NCBI GenBank assembly: GCA_027081375.1
Contig: JALWKR010000215.1
Location: 1-12,483, forward strand
Direction of reading: 5' to 3'
From: Persephonella sp.
GTDB lineage: Bacteria; Aquificota; Aquificia; Aquificales; Hydrogenothermaceae
DNA: 12,483 nt
Under the pieces are notes generated by a model, which saw nothing but the letters and a program-made list of their open reading frames with translations, was not told the DNA's origin and did not search any database. The translations under genes were made by a program, and so were the position numbers. Of the stretch, positions 5,892 to 12,483 are shown one piece after another. Numbering within the stretch: the stretch's first letter is position 1; each line of letters opens with the position of its first letter.

Positions 5892-7069
5892 CTAGTGCCA
5901 CCTTCTTTTCTTTTTCTAATGTAAGCAGGAATATCATAAGGATCCATTTTTGTTTCCTTCACTGGCGGTTGCTCTTTTTCCTCTAATTTTTCTTGAGGCG
6001 GATTAGATATACTAGAAGGTTTATGAGAGATTTTAGAGTGAATTGTTTTTATTGGCGGTTGTTTTTTCTCTGGTTCACTCTTTGGAATAACATCTGTTTT
6101 TGATTTTAAACTGTGGTCTTCAAAGTCTGTAGCAACAACAGTTATTTTTATCTCATCTTCTAAAGATTCATTTAACGCTGCTCCAAATATTATATGAGCA
6201 TCTTCATGGGCACTTTCCCTTATCATAGCAATAGCTTCATCAACATCTGTATAGGAAATATCTGGACTTACCTCTACGTTTACTAAAAGTCTTCTTGCTC
6301 CTTTTATAGATGTTCCTTCTAAAAGAGGAGATGTTGTTGCTGACATAACAGCTTCTTCTATTTTACTTTCTCCTTTTCCACTTCCTACACCAATTAACGC
6401 TTTTCCACCATTTTCCATAATTGTACGAACATCAGCAAAGTCAACGTTTACAAGACCAGGAACAAGAATAAGGTCTGTAATACCTCTCACTGCTTTATAT
6501 AAGATATCATCAACAAGTTTAAAAGCTTCTTTGAAAGTAAATCTTTTTCCTGCAATCTGAGCAAGCTTTTGGTTATGAATAACAATATATGTATCTACCA
6601 CGTCTTTTAATCTTAAAAGACCTTCCTCAGCTATTTTTGCTCTCCTTGGTCCTTCAAAATCAAAAGGTTTTGTTACAACAGCTATTGTAAGTATTCCCAT
6701 CTCTTTTGCAGCCTGAGCCAGCACTGGAGCTGCTCCTGTTCCAGTACCTCCACCAAGCCCAGCTGCAATAAAAACCATATCTGCACCTTCCATTCTCTCT
6801 TTTATGACATTTATGCTTTCCTTTGCAGCTTCTTCTCCAACTTCTGGCTTAGAACCTGCACCTAAACCCCTTGTAACATTTTCTCCTATATGGATTTTAT
6901 TTGGTACAGGAAGAGATTCTAAATGTTGTAAATCTGTATTTACAATAAAAAGTTCTACATTTTGAAGCCCTTCTTGATACATTCTAGCAACGGCATTACT
7001 TCCACCGCCGCCAACTCCAAACACTTTTATTTTTGATGGGTTTTCTGCTTCATAATTAAAATTTTCCAT
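5888..7069 (-). CDS. ftsZ: Cell division GTPase FtsZ
   Basis: This 393-residue bacterial tubulin polymerises into the cytoplasmic division ring. The GTP-binding domain shows [10 protein letters not shown] (18-27), the tubulin signature GGGTGTG (107-113) and the T7 loop NVDFADV (208-214), whose D210/D213 region completes the GTPase site of the neighbouring subunit. The conserved core ends near residue 315. It is followed by a roughly 60-residue proline-, lysine- and glutamate-rich linker and the C-terminal peptide [12 protein letters not shown] (376-387), which docks on FtsA. AGGAGG (7075-7080) lies 5 nt before ATG 7069, one of the best ribosome binding sites in the operon and consistent with the high FtsZ level cells need. 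It follows ftsA by 18 bp and its stop overlaps the pgsA start. Confidence 0.98.
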   Translation of the reverse strand: MENFNYEAENPSKIKVFGVGGGGSNAVARMYQEGLQNVELFIVNTDLQHLESLPVPNKIHIGENVTRGLGAGSKPEVGEEAAKESINVIKERMEGADMVFIAAGLGGGTGTGAAPVLAQAAKEMGILTIAVVTKPFDFEGPRRAKIAEEGLLRLKDVVDTYIVIHNQKLAQIAGKRFTFKEAFKLVDDILYKAVRGITDLILVPGLVNVDFADVRTIMENGGKALIGVGSGKGESKIEEAVMSATTSPLLEGTSIKGARRLLVNVEVSPDISYTDVDEAIAMIRESAHEDAHIIFGAALNESLEDEIKITVVATDFEDHSLKSKTDVIPKSEPEKKQPPIKTIHSKISHKPSSISNPPQEKLEEKEQPPVKETKMDPYDIPAYIRKRKEGGTS

Positions 7070-7087
7070 AACATCCTCCTATACCAC

Positions 7088-8326
7088 TTAAAAGAGCTTT
7101 TTAAACCTTTCTAATATATTTGTTATTACTTCAAATATACTTGTTGTTTCAGCATGGTCAACTTTTAAGTTTATATTACTTTCAAGCTTACTTTTCTTAA
7201 ATAAAAGCATTCCTATAGATGTAGCATATTCAGGATAAGCTATCTTTTCAGCAAATCCCTTAAAGTCTTTAGGTTTTCCTATTCTTACATCCTTATTAAA
7301 AACCTTTTCTGCTAGTTCCTTTGCAAAGATTGTATTTGCAACTCCACCAGTCAATACTATACCACCGTTTATTTTATTAAAAAATCCCATTTCCTCAAGC
7401 TCATTTTTTACTAACTCATATATTTCTGAAAGTCTAGCTTCTATAGTATCAGCAAGTTCTAGACTGTTTATCAAAATTGGTTCCTCACTACCTCTTGAAT
7501 GAAGTTCTATAATAGTTTCTTCTGTCTGTTCCACAAGAGCTGTGCCATATGCTTTTTTCAATTCTTCTGCTTCTTCTTTTGATAATTTAAATCTGTGGGC
7601 TATATCCATTGTTATATGGTTTCCAGCTACAGGAAAAGCTTTTATATACTCAATACTTCCTTCATTGTAAACAGCTAAATCTGTTGTTCCTGCTCCTATA
7701 TCTAAAACTGCAACTCCCATTTCTTCTTCTTCTGAGTATAAAACAGCATCAGAAGAAGCTATTGGATTTGCGATAATATCTATAACCCTAATTCCTGCAG
7801 CTTCTACAACCTTTTTTAAATTCATGTAACTATTTGTTTTACTTAAAACAATATGAAATTTACCTCTCAGTTTTGAACCGTAAAGACCTATTGGATCAAG
7901 AACTTCATATTCTTCATCTAAGATATACTTTTTTGGTAATACATGAATTATTTCATAATCCTCATTTTGTAATTTGGATGTTATTTTTGTAAGAAGTTCT
8001 TCTGTATCAGACTTTGTGATAGATTTTTTAGGATGGTCAAACACAATCTCTTCTTCAACATTAATGCATTCGAGATTGTATCCACCTATATTAATAACAG
8101 CACTGCTTATTTTAGAACCTGTTGTTGATTCAGCCATGTCTACAGCTTCTTTTATAGAGCGAACAACATCCTGAGACTTTACTATAATCCCTTTTTCCAT
8201 ACCTTTTGTTTTTGCTTCCCCAAAACCAACAATATAAAGGTTATCTATATTATCTACATCTCCAACTAGAACAGTGGTCTTTGATGTTCCTATATCAATA
8301 GCTACGATAGCCCTTTCTCTTCCCAT
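7088..8326 (-). CDS. ftsA: Cell division protein FtsA
   Basis: This 412-residue actin-fold ATPase tethers FtsZ filaments to the membrane. The phosphate loops are DIGTSKT (11-17) and DIGAGTTD (209-216), and the adenosine-binding motif is VLTGGVAN (324-331). The region between the two phosphate loops, about 85-165, is the size of the FtsA-specific 1C/SHS2 subdomain. The C-terminal FEVITNILERFKKLF (398-412) is an amphipathic helix, the expected membrane anchor. AAGGAG in the last codons of ftsQ lies 6 nt before the ATG, and the two genes are 2 bp apart. Order ftsQ-ftsA-ftsZ is the classical division cluster. The charged linker 380-395 before the anchor is ordinary for the family. Confidence 0.97.
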   Translation of the reverse strand: MGRERAIVAIDIGTSKTTVLVGDVDNIDNLYIVGFGEAKTKGMEKGIIVKSQDVVRSIKEAVDMAESTTGSKISSAVINIGGYNLECINVEEEIVFDHPKKSITKSDTEELLTKITSKLQNEDYEIIHVLPKKYILDEEYEVLDPIGLYGSKLRGKFHIVLSKTNSYMNLKKVVEAAGIRVIDIIANPIASSDAVLYSEEEEMGVAVLDIGAGTTDLAVYNEGSIEYIKAFPVAGNHITMDIAHRFKLSKEEAEELKKAYGTALVEQTEETIIELHSRGSEEPILINSLELADTIEARLSEIYELVKNELEEMGFFNKINGGIVLTGGVANTIFAKELAEKVFNKDVRIGKPKDFKGFAEKIAYPEYATSIGMLLFKKSKLESNINLKVDHAETTSIFEVITNILERFKKLF

Positions 8327-8328
8327 CC

Positions 8329-9021
8329 TTATCTCCTTGTCACAACCATAGAGTCAAAACTAAAATCTACATACTTAAAGTCCTTGATATTTTTATTTTC
8401 TAAAAATATCTTTGCTTTCTCCAAATTTTCGTCTAGATTAAACATGCTAAACATTAAAATATTTCCTGAGTTTAAAATGCATGCTATCTGACTTTTGTTA
8501 ATAACATATTTCTTGAATTTCAAATTCTCAAAAGTTTCAAAAATTTTTTTAACCTTAGGGAATTTATCATTTTTTAATGATTTATCATTATAAACGATTA
8601 CAGGTATATTTTTGTATTTTTTTGTACTGAAATATTTTTGATCTAGTGGATAACCATCTTCATCTATTAATAGCTTTTTTCCTTTATATATTAAATAAGC
8701 AAAAGGTTTTCTTTCAAGAACCGTTACATTAATATTTCCAACAAAATATCTATCAATCTTTACTTCCTTAACAAAAGAGTATTTCTTTAGCTCCTCCTTA
8801 ACTCTATCAGTATTTAAAAAAAACCAGTTTTCTTTAGAAAAAACTTTTTCAATATCTTCCTTTGTAAATTTATCAGTTCCTATAACATTTACTTTTTTAA
8901 TGGTAAAAATTTCTTTAATAAAAGGAATGGTAGGAGCAAAATATCCGAAAATAGCACAAAATACAAGCCATGCTGTAAAAAGAACTATTTTTAATTTTTT
9001 ATTTACCTTATCTAACTGCAT
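8329..9021 (-). CDS. ftsQ: Cell division protein FtsQ (POTRA-domain, DivIB family)
   Basis: This 230-residue single-pass inner membrane protein links the cytoplasmic Z ring to the periplasmic wall synthesis machinery. A short basic N-terminus (KVNKKLK) precedes one membrane span (about 11-30). A POTRA domain follows: IKKVNVIGTDKFTKEDI (41-57), NWFFLNTDRVKEELKKY and FVKEVKIDRYFVGNINVTVLERKPFAYL. The beta domain after it is divergent. The sequence is weakly conserved as usual, so identification also rests on position between ddl and ftsA. The ATG at 9021 lies within the end of ddl, a 14-bp overlap, with AGGAA upstream. A run of eight Us in the mRNA (complement of 8816-8823) lies in the Trp-Phe-Phe-Leu codons. 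Confidence 0.9.
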   Translation of the reverse strand: MQLDKVNKKLKIVLFTAWLVFCAIFGYFAPTIPFIKEIFTIKKVNVIGTDKFTKEDIEKVFSKENWFFLNTDRVKEELKKYSFVKEVKIDRYFVGNINVTVLERKPFAYLIYKGKKLLIDEDGYPLDQKYFSTKKYKNIPVIVYNDKSLKNDKFPKVKKIFETFENLKFKKYVINKSQIACILNSGNILMFSMFNLDENLEKAKIFLENKNIKDFKYVDFSFDSMVVTRR

Positions 9022-9913
9022 CTTTTATCATTTCCTCTACAAGTTTTTCAAAAGATATTCCTCTGTAAGCTGCTGCTTTAGGTAAAAGGCTGTGGTCTGT
9101 CAAACCAGGAATTGTATTTATTTCTAAAAAGTAAGGAATATTTTCTTTAAGTAAAAAGTCTACCCTTGCAGCACCTTTACATCCTAGTACTTTATACACA
9201 GTTAAAGCATCTTCCTGTATTTTTTTGTACAGTTTTTTATCTATATCTGCAGGGCAAATATACTGAGTTTGGTCTGAAAAATACTTATTTTTATAATCAT
9301 AAAATCCTTTTTCCACTTTTATCTCAATAATATCTAGAGGATTTCCATTTAGTATTCCTACTGTTAACTCTCTACCTTCTATAAATTCTTCTATCAGTAC
9401 CTTATCTCCGATTTTAAAAGCTTCTTCTACAGCTTTTTTATATTCTTCTAAATTACTTACAATAAAAACTCCTATAGATGAACCTTCTGTGGCGACTTTT
9501 ACTACTTTTGGAAAATCTACAGATAAAGATAGAGCTTCTTCTTTTGAAAAAACTGTTATGCTATCAGGAACAGTTACTCCGTAATTTTTCACAATATCCT
9601 TTGTTATAGCTTTATCTATAGCTATGGCACTTGCTTTTAATGGTGAACCTGTATATTTATATCCTAAAAAATCTAAAACTCCCTGAATAGTTCCGTCTTC
9701 TCCACCTTTTCCATGAAGAGTTATAAAAACAACATCAGGGTTAAAAGATATAAGTTTTTTTATGAACTTTTCTTTTTCTATAGGATCTAGAGATAAAAAT
9801 CTATAACCTAACTTTTTTAAAGCTTTTTCAACAGATCTACCGCTTTTTATGGAAATTTCTCTTTCTGAAGAATTTCCTCCATATAATAACACTACTTTTA
9901 ATTTACTGGACAA
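9008..9913 (-). CDS. ddl: D-alanine-D-alanine ligase
   Basis: This 301-residue ATP-grasp enzyme makes the D-Ala-D-Ala dipeptide added by MurF to peptidoglycan precursors. Motifs are YGGNSSEREIS (11-21) with the substrate-binding E17, GKGGEDGTIQGVLDFL (68-83), the glycine-rich ATP loop EGSSIGVF (143-150), YDYKNKY (205-211) containing the active-site loop tyrosine, and FLEINTIPGLTDHSLLPKA (262-280) with metal ligands E264 and N266. All key residues are present. The start is TTG at 9913, 11 bp inside murB, with AGAGGG (9923-9928) 9 nt upstream. It gives the usual N-terminus before KVVLLYGG, and no ATG is better placed. Cytoplasmic; coupled to murB and ftsQ by overlaps. Confidence 0.96.
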   Translation of the reverse strand: MSSKLKVVLLYGGNSSEREISIKSGRSVEKALKKLGYRFLSLDPIEKEKFIKKLISFNPDVVFITLHGKGGEDGTIQGVLDFLGYKYTGSPLKASAIAIDKAITKDIVKNYGVTVPDSITVFSKEEALSLSVDFPKVVKVATEGSSIGVFIVSNLEEYKKAVEEAFKIGDKVLIEEFIEGRELTVGILNGNPLDIIEIKVEKGFYDYKNKYFSDQTQYICPADIDKKLYKKIQEDALTVYKVLGCKGAARVDFLLKENIPYFLEINTIPGLTDHSLLPKAAAYRGISFEKLVEEMIKDAVR

Positions 9914-10769
9914 TCTTTATTTCCCTCTCAAGATTAATTCCAAACAGTGTTTCAACTGTATTTTCGGCATTTTGTAATAGATTTATTAACTGAGAGAAAG
10001 TTCCATTTCCATAGTTAACCAAGAAATTTGCATGTTTCTCCGAAAATCCTACATCCCCCACTTTCTTACCTTTGAAGCCTGCTTTTTCAAGAAGATAACC
10101 TGCAGGAGCCTCTTTGGGATTTTTATACGTAGAGCCACTTGTTGGAAGGTTTAAAGGCTGCTTTTTATTCCTTTCTATAAGGTGCTCTTTTATTATTTTT
10201 GATATATCTTTGTCTGATTTTTTCAAAATAATAGTTGCGGAATATACAAATCCTTCTTTTTGAAAAGAAGTGTATCTATAACTGTGATTAATCTCTTCTT
10301 TTTTAGATTTTAAAATGCTTCCTTGATTATCAATCCATGTAACTTCTTCTAATATATCAAATATTTCGGTTCCAAAAGCTCCAGCATTCATGGCTACTGC
10401 ACCGCCAATAGATGCAGGTATACCTGACAGGTTTTCAAACCCTTCAAGATTGTACTTTTTTACAAACTCTAAAACTGTTTTAAAACTTACCCCTGCTTCT
10501 AAGAATAGTTTTATATGTTCTCCTTTTTCCTCAAAAGAAAAGCCTTTAAGATTTTTTGTTGATATAAATATATAGTCCAACACTCCATCTTTGAATATAA
10601 GATTGCTTCCAACACCTATTGGAACATACTTTTTATCTTCATCTAAGGACTTTTTAATTAAATACTGAACTTCTTCTATATTTTTTGGGAAGTATACTCT
10701 CTTAGCTTTCCCTCCAATTCTTATAGTTGAAAATTTAGATAAATCAACATATTCTTCAAAATCTATCAT
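9903..10769 (-). CDS. murB: UDP-N-acetylenolpyruvoylglucosamine reductase MurB (type II)
   Basis: This 288-residue FAD enzyme reduces UDP-GlcNAc-enolpyruvate to UDP-MurNAc with NADPH, the second committed step of peptidoglycan synthesis. FAD-binding motifs are IGVGSNLIF (51-59) and LSGIPASIGGAVAMNAGAFG (114-133). YRYTSF (164-169) holds the active-site arginine R165. SGSTYKNP (211-218) supplies the catalytic serine S213, and LEREIKIV (280-287) the catalytic glutamate E281. The short length and absence of the extra tyrosine loop fit type II MurB. The ATG at 10769 is preceded only by a weak GGG, and a TATAAT box lies 18 bp upstream, so the leader would be very short. It appears to be the first gene of the leftward 11-gene operon. 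Confidence 0.96.
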   Translation of the reverse strand: MIDFEEYVDLSKFSTIRIGGKAKRVYFPKNIEEVQYLIKKSLDEDKKYVPIGVGSNLIFKDGVLDYIFISTKNLKGFSFEEKGEHIKLFLEAGVSFKTVLEFVKKYNLEGFENLSGIPASIGGAVAMNAGAFGTEIFDILEEVTWIDNQGSILKSKKEEINHSYRYTSFQKEGFVYSATIILKKSDKDISKIIKEHLIERNKKQPLNLPTSGSTYKNPKEAPAGYLLEKAGFKGKKVGDVGFSEKHANFLVNYGNGTFSQLINLLQNAENTVETLFGINLEREIKIVQ

Positions 10770-10787
10770 ATAGAAAGCCCATGTTTT

Positions 10788-10793
10788 ATTATA
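10788..10793 (-). promoter_or_regulatory. Candidate -10 box of the murB-hisC operon
   Basis: A perfect TATAAT on the - strand (plus-strand ATTATA) lies 18 bp before murB in a 70-bp intergenic gap. No good -35 box is seen about 17 bp upstream. A short inverted repeat (arms 10785-10791 and 10798-10804, TTTATTA/TAATAAA) overlaps the box and could be an operator, though such AT-rich dyads arise by chance. A start near 10781 would leave a leader of roughly a dozen bases. Confidence 0.45.
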
Positions 10794-10839
10794 CCGTTAA
10801 TAAATAGTTTACGAGAAAAATATTAATAAATCTAGACAC

Positions 10840-11703
10840 TTACATGTTTGAAAGTTTTTTAAATACTTCTAAAACAGCACAAAAATCTTTATCAGATAGA
10901 CCATAAGCTCTAGCTGAGTTAAATAACTCTCTAGTATTTGCAGTCAAGATGATAGGATATTTTTTTCTCTGTGCAAGGTCTAAAGCATACGTAAGGTCTT
11001 TGTGTATAAGATCTACTGAAAAGTGGGTAGAGTAATCTTCCTTAAGAAGTTTTTCTTTTTTTGCATTTAAAACAAGGGACTGTCCAGCTCCATTTGCTAA
11101 AACATCTAGAGCAAGTTTAGGATCTATCCCTGCCTTTTTAGCAAAACCAAAAGCTTCAGCAAGAATAGCCATAAAACCACCTAAAACTGTATTATTTATA
11201 AGTTTCATTGTTGAAGCGACACCGTAGTTACCCATATAGAAAATAGCTTTTCCAAGAACCTGAAATATATCAAGATGAGCTTCATAAACATCTTCATCAC
11301 CACTTACAACTATTGTAAGTTCTCCCTTCTCTGCAGGAATAACACTACCTAAAACAGGAGCTTCTAAAAAGCTTCCTCCTCTTTTTATTATTTCTTCAGC
11401 AAGCCACTTTGCTGTATCAGGATGGATAGTAGTCATATCTATAAAAACTTTTTTTTCAATGTTTTCACAGGCATCAAAAATTTTTTTATAAACTTCTTCT
11501 ACAGATTTTGAATCAAATAACATTGTTATTATGATATCTTTTTCTTTAACTAATTCTTCCAAGGACTCTTTATACGGAAGACCACTTTTTTCAGCTTTTT
11601 CTATGTTTCTATTCCACACATGGACAACATATCCAGCATTTTTTAGATTTCTTGCCATTGGAAGTCCCATATGTCCAAGACCTATCCATCCAATCTTTTT
11701 CAT
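10840..11703 (-). CDS. NAD(P)-dependent beta-hydroxyacid dehydrogenase family (glyoxylate/succinic semialdehyde reductase-like)
   Basis: This 287-residue protein is of the 3-hydroxyisobutyrate/6-phosphogluconate dehydrogenase superfamily. The N-terminal Rossmann domain begins IGWIGLGHMGLPMARNL (4-20) with the dinucleotide loop GLGHMG. The substrate motif is EAPVLGSVIPAEKGEL (114-129), closer to the glyoxylate or succinic semialdehyde reductase branch (EAPVSGS..PAE.G.L) than to classical HibD. GNYGVASTMKLINN (158-171) contains catalytic K167 and N171, and HKDL (234-237) supplies a second conserved lysine. It should interconvert a small 2- or 3-hydroxyacid and its aldehyde or keto form in the cytoplasm; substrate and cofactor choice are not certain. 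AGGAGG (11710-11715) lies 6 nt before the ATG. It follows cimA by 79 bp, with a terminator-like hairpin between. Confidence 0.88.
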   Translation of the reverse strand: MKKIGWIGLGHMGLPMARNLKNAGYVVHVWNRNIEKAEKSGLPYKESLEELVKEKDIIITMLFDSKSVEEVYKKIFDACENIEKKVFIDMTTIHPDTAKWLAEEIIKRGGSFLEAPVLGSVIPAEKGELTIVVSGDEDVYEAHLDIFQVLGKAIFYMGNYGVASTMKLINNTVLGGFMAILAEAFGFAKKAGIDPKLALDVLANGAGQSLVLNAKKEKLLKEDYSTHFSVDLIHKDLTYALDLAQRKKYPIILTANTRELFNSARAYGLSDKDFCAVLEVFKKLSNM

Positions 11704-11725
11704 CTTTTTCCTCCTTGAAACAGAA

Positions 11726-11745
11726 AAAGGCCTTTGAAGGCCTTT
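11726..11745 (-). terminator. Short hairpin terminator downstream of cimA
   Basis: On the - strand AAAGGCC and GGCCTTT form a perfect 7-bp stem with a 6-nt loop. The second arm runs into further Ts (TTTTTCTG). It sits 38 bp after the cimA stop and 22 bp before the dehydrogenase start, so it may end or attenuate the cimA transcript. The stem is short, so readthrough is likely. Confidence 0.6.
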
Positions 11746-11782
11746 AAATAAAGATTTTTCTTAGATGTTAATAATTTAAAGA

Positions 11783-12483
11783 TTAAACGCCGTCTTTGAC
11801 AAGCTTGTATATAAAGCTGTCAACAACTGCCTGCCATGAAGCTTCTATAACGTTATCAGAAACTCCAACTGTTCCCCATTTTTTGTCTTTATCTCTACTT
11901 TCTACTAAAACCCTTATTTTTGCAGCCGTTCCTGCACTTTCATTTACAATTCTTACTTTATAATCTATAAGCTCAACTTCAGCTAAAGAAGGATATATCC
12001 CTATAAGGGCTTTCTTTAATGCCCTATCTAAAGCATTAACAGGACCATATCCTAAAGAGGCTGTATGTTCATAGTGGTTGTCTATTTTTATTCTAACTGT
12101 AGCTTCAGACACAGGTTCTTTATCTGTATATCTTCTTGCTATTAAAACTCTGTAAGCATCTAAATCAAAGTACTTTTTTAATAGACCAAGATGTTTTCTA
12201 ATGAGGAGTTCTAAAGATGCTTCAGCAGCTTCAAAATGGTATCCAATACTTTCTAATCTTTTAATCTCCTGAACAAGTTCTGTTATTCTTGGATCCTTCT
12301 CATCTAATTCAATACCAAGTTCTTTAGCTTTGTATATGATGTTTGACTTACCTGCCAAGTCTGACACAAGTATCTTTCTTCTGTTTCCTACTTCCTCAGG
12401 ATTAATATGCTCATACAGTTTTGGATTTTTAAGGACTGCTGAAGCGTGAACTCCTCCTTTATGAGCAAAAGCACTATCTCCAA
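11783..12483 (-). CDS. cimA: Citramalate synthase, C-terminal part (5' end beyond window)
   Basis: The frame stays open to the right edge: codons run from 12481 down to a TAA at 11783, giving 232 residues. The apparent GTG start at 12367 is internal. The visible part begins [19 protein letters not shown], the conserved segment after the catalytic barrel of 2-isopropylmalate/citramalate synthases. [17 protein letters not shown] and [15 protein letters not shown] follow, both characteristic of the long CimA subfamily. The last 140 or so residues form the regulatory LeuA dimer domain ([52 protein letters not shown]). The enzyme condenses pyruvate and acetyl-CoA to (R)-citramalate, the first step of the threonine-independent route to isoleucine. 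The barrel with its metal ligands is outside the window. An ordinary 2-isopropylmalate synthase or homocitrate synthase is a less likely alternative. Confidence 0.87.
   Translation of the reverse strand, partial: GDSAFAHKGGVHASAVLKNPKLYEHINPEEVGNRRKILVSDLAGKSNIIYKAKELGIELDEKDPRITELVQEIKRLESIGYHFEAAEASLELLIRKHLGLLKKYFDLDAYRVLIARRYTDKEPVSEATVRIKIDNHYEHTASLGYGPVNALDRALKKALIGIYPSLAEVELIDYKVRIVNESAGTAAKIRVLVESRDKDKKWGTVGVSDNVIEASWQAVVDSFIYKLVKDGV

Noticed and set aside
7974..8174. 66-codon + strand open frame opposite ftsA
   Set aside because: It is a shadow of ftsA coding sequence, with no separate promoter or homology that I can see.
8900..9085. 61-codon + strand open frame across the ftsQ/ddl junction
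   Set aside because: It is opposite two well-supported genes; its composition reflects the complement of the ftsQ membrane span.
10390..10575. 61-codon + strand open frame opposite murB
   Set aside because: It is opposite conserved murB FAD-binding motifs; no recognisable product.
11531..11737. 68-codon + strand open frame opposite the dehydrogenase N-terminus
   Set aside because: It is the complement of the Rossmann-fold region and the ribosome binding site; not a credible gene.
12256..12367. GTG at 12367 as the true start of a short LeuA-domain protein
   Set aside because: The frame remains open upstream to the window edge and encodes conserved citramalate synthase sequence ([16 protein letters not shown]), so the GTG is internal.
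1..12483. CRISPR array, tRNA or rRNA genes, insertion sequence or prophage
   Set aside because: No regularly spaced repeats, cloverleaf-like sequences, transposase or phage proteins were seen. Nearly all sequence is taken by well-conserved chromosomal genes.

Overview
The window reads as a chromosomal segment of an AT-rich, probably thermophilic bacterium. The combination of lysine-, glutamate- and isoleucine-rich proteins, a futalosine-pathway menaquinone gene (mqnE), a long citramalate synthase and a compact murB-ddl-ftsQ-ftsA-ftsZ cluster without the other mur genes suggests Aquificota, perhaps a Hydrogenothermaceae such as Sulfurihydrogenibium or Persephonella. This placement is an inference from gene content and style; no rRNA or other marker is present to prove it.

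Layout. Bases 2-262 (+) hold the C-terminal end of a glutamate synthase large subunit. It is followed by a perfect 16-bp hairpin terminator (263-302) and a roughly 200-bp intergenic stretch. A VapBC-type toxin-antitoxin pair follows on the + strand (466-1112), with a 20-bp palindrome just upstream. A 9-bp direct repeat flanks the pair. It converges with hisC with only 4 bp between the stop codons.

From 1117 to 10769 everything lies on the - strand. In transcription order it reads murB, ddl, ftsQ, ftsA, ftsZ, pgsA, plsY, hisF, a class II aldolase-family gene, mqnE, hisC. Genes overlap or lie within about 20 bp of each other, so this looks like one 11-gene operon of about 9.7 kb. The promoter-proximal genes make peptidoglycan precursors and the division machinery. 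The middle pair makes phosphatidic acid and phosphatidylglycerol precursors. The distal genes serve histidine and menaquinone synthesis. A TATAAT box lies just before murB.

Upstream (-) are a beta-hydroxyacid dehydrogenase family gene (10840-11703), a short terminator-like hairpin (11726-11745), and the C-terminal 232 residues of a citramalate synthase (11783 to the window edge).

I see no CRISPR array, tRNA, rRNA, insertion sequence or prophage gene. Most of the region is ordinary housekeeping sequence. The parts most worth a second look are the vapBC locus with its flanking direct repeat and possible slippery VapB-VapC junction, the mixed-function operon, the unassigned aldolase beside mqnE, and the hairpin over the pgsA start region. 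I found no convincing new defence or mobile system.
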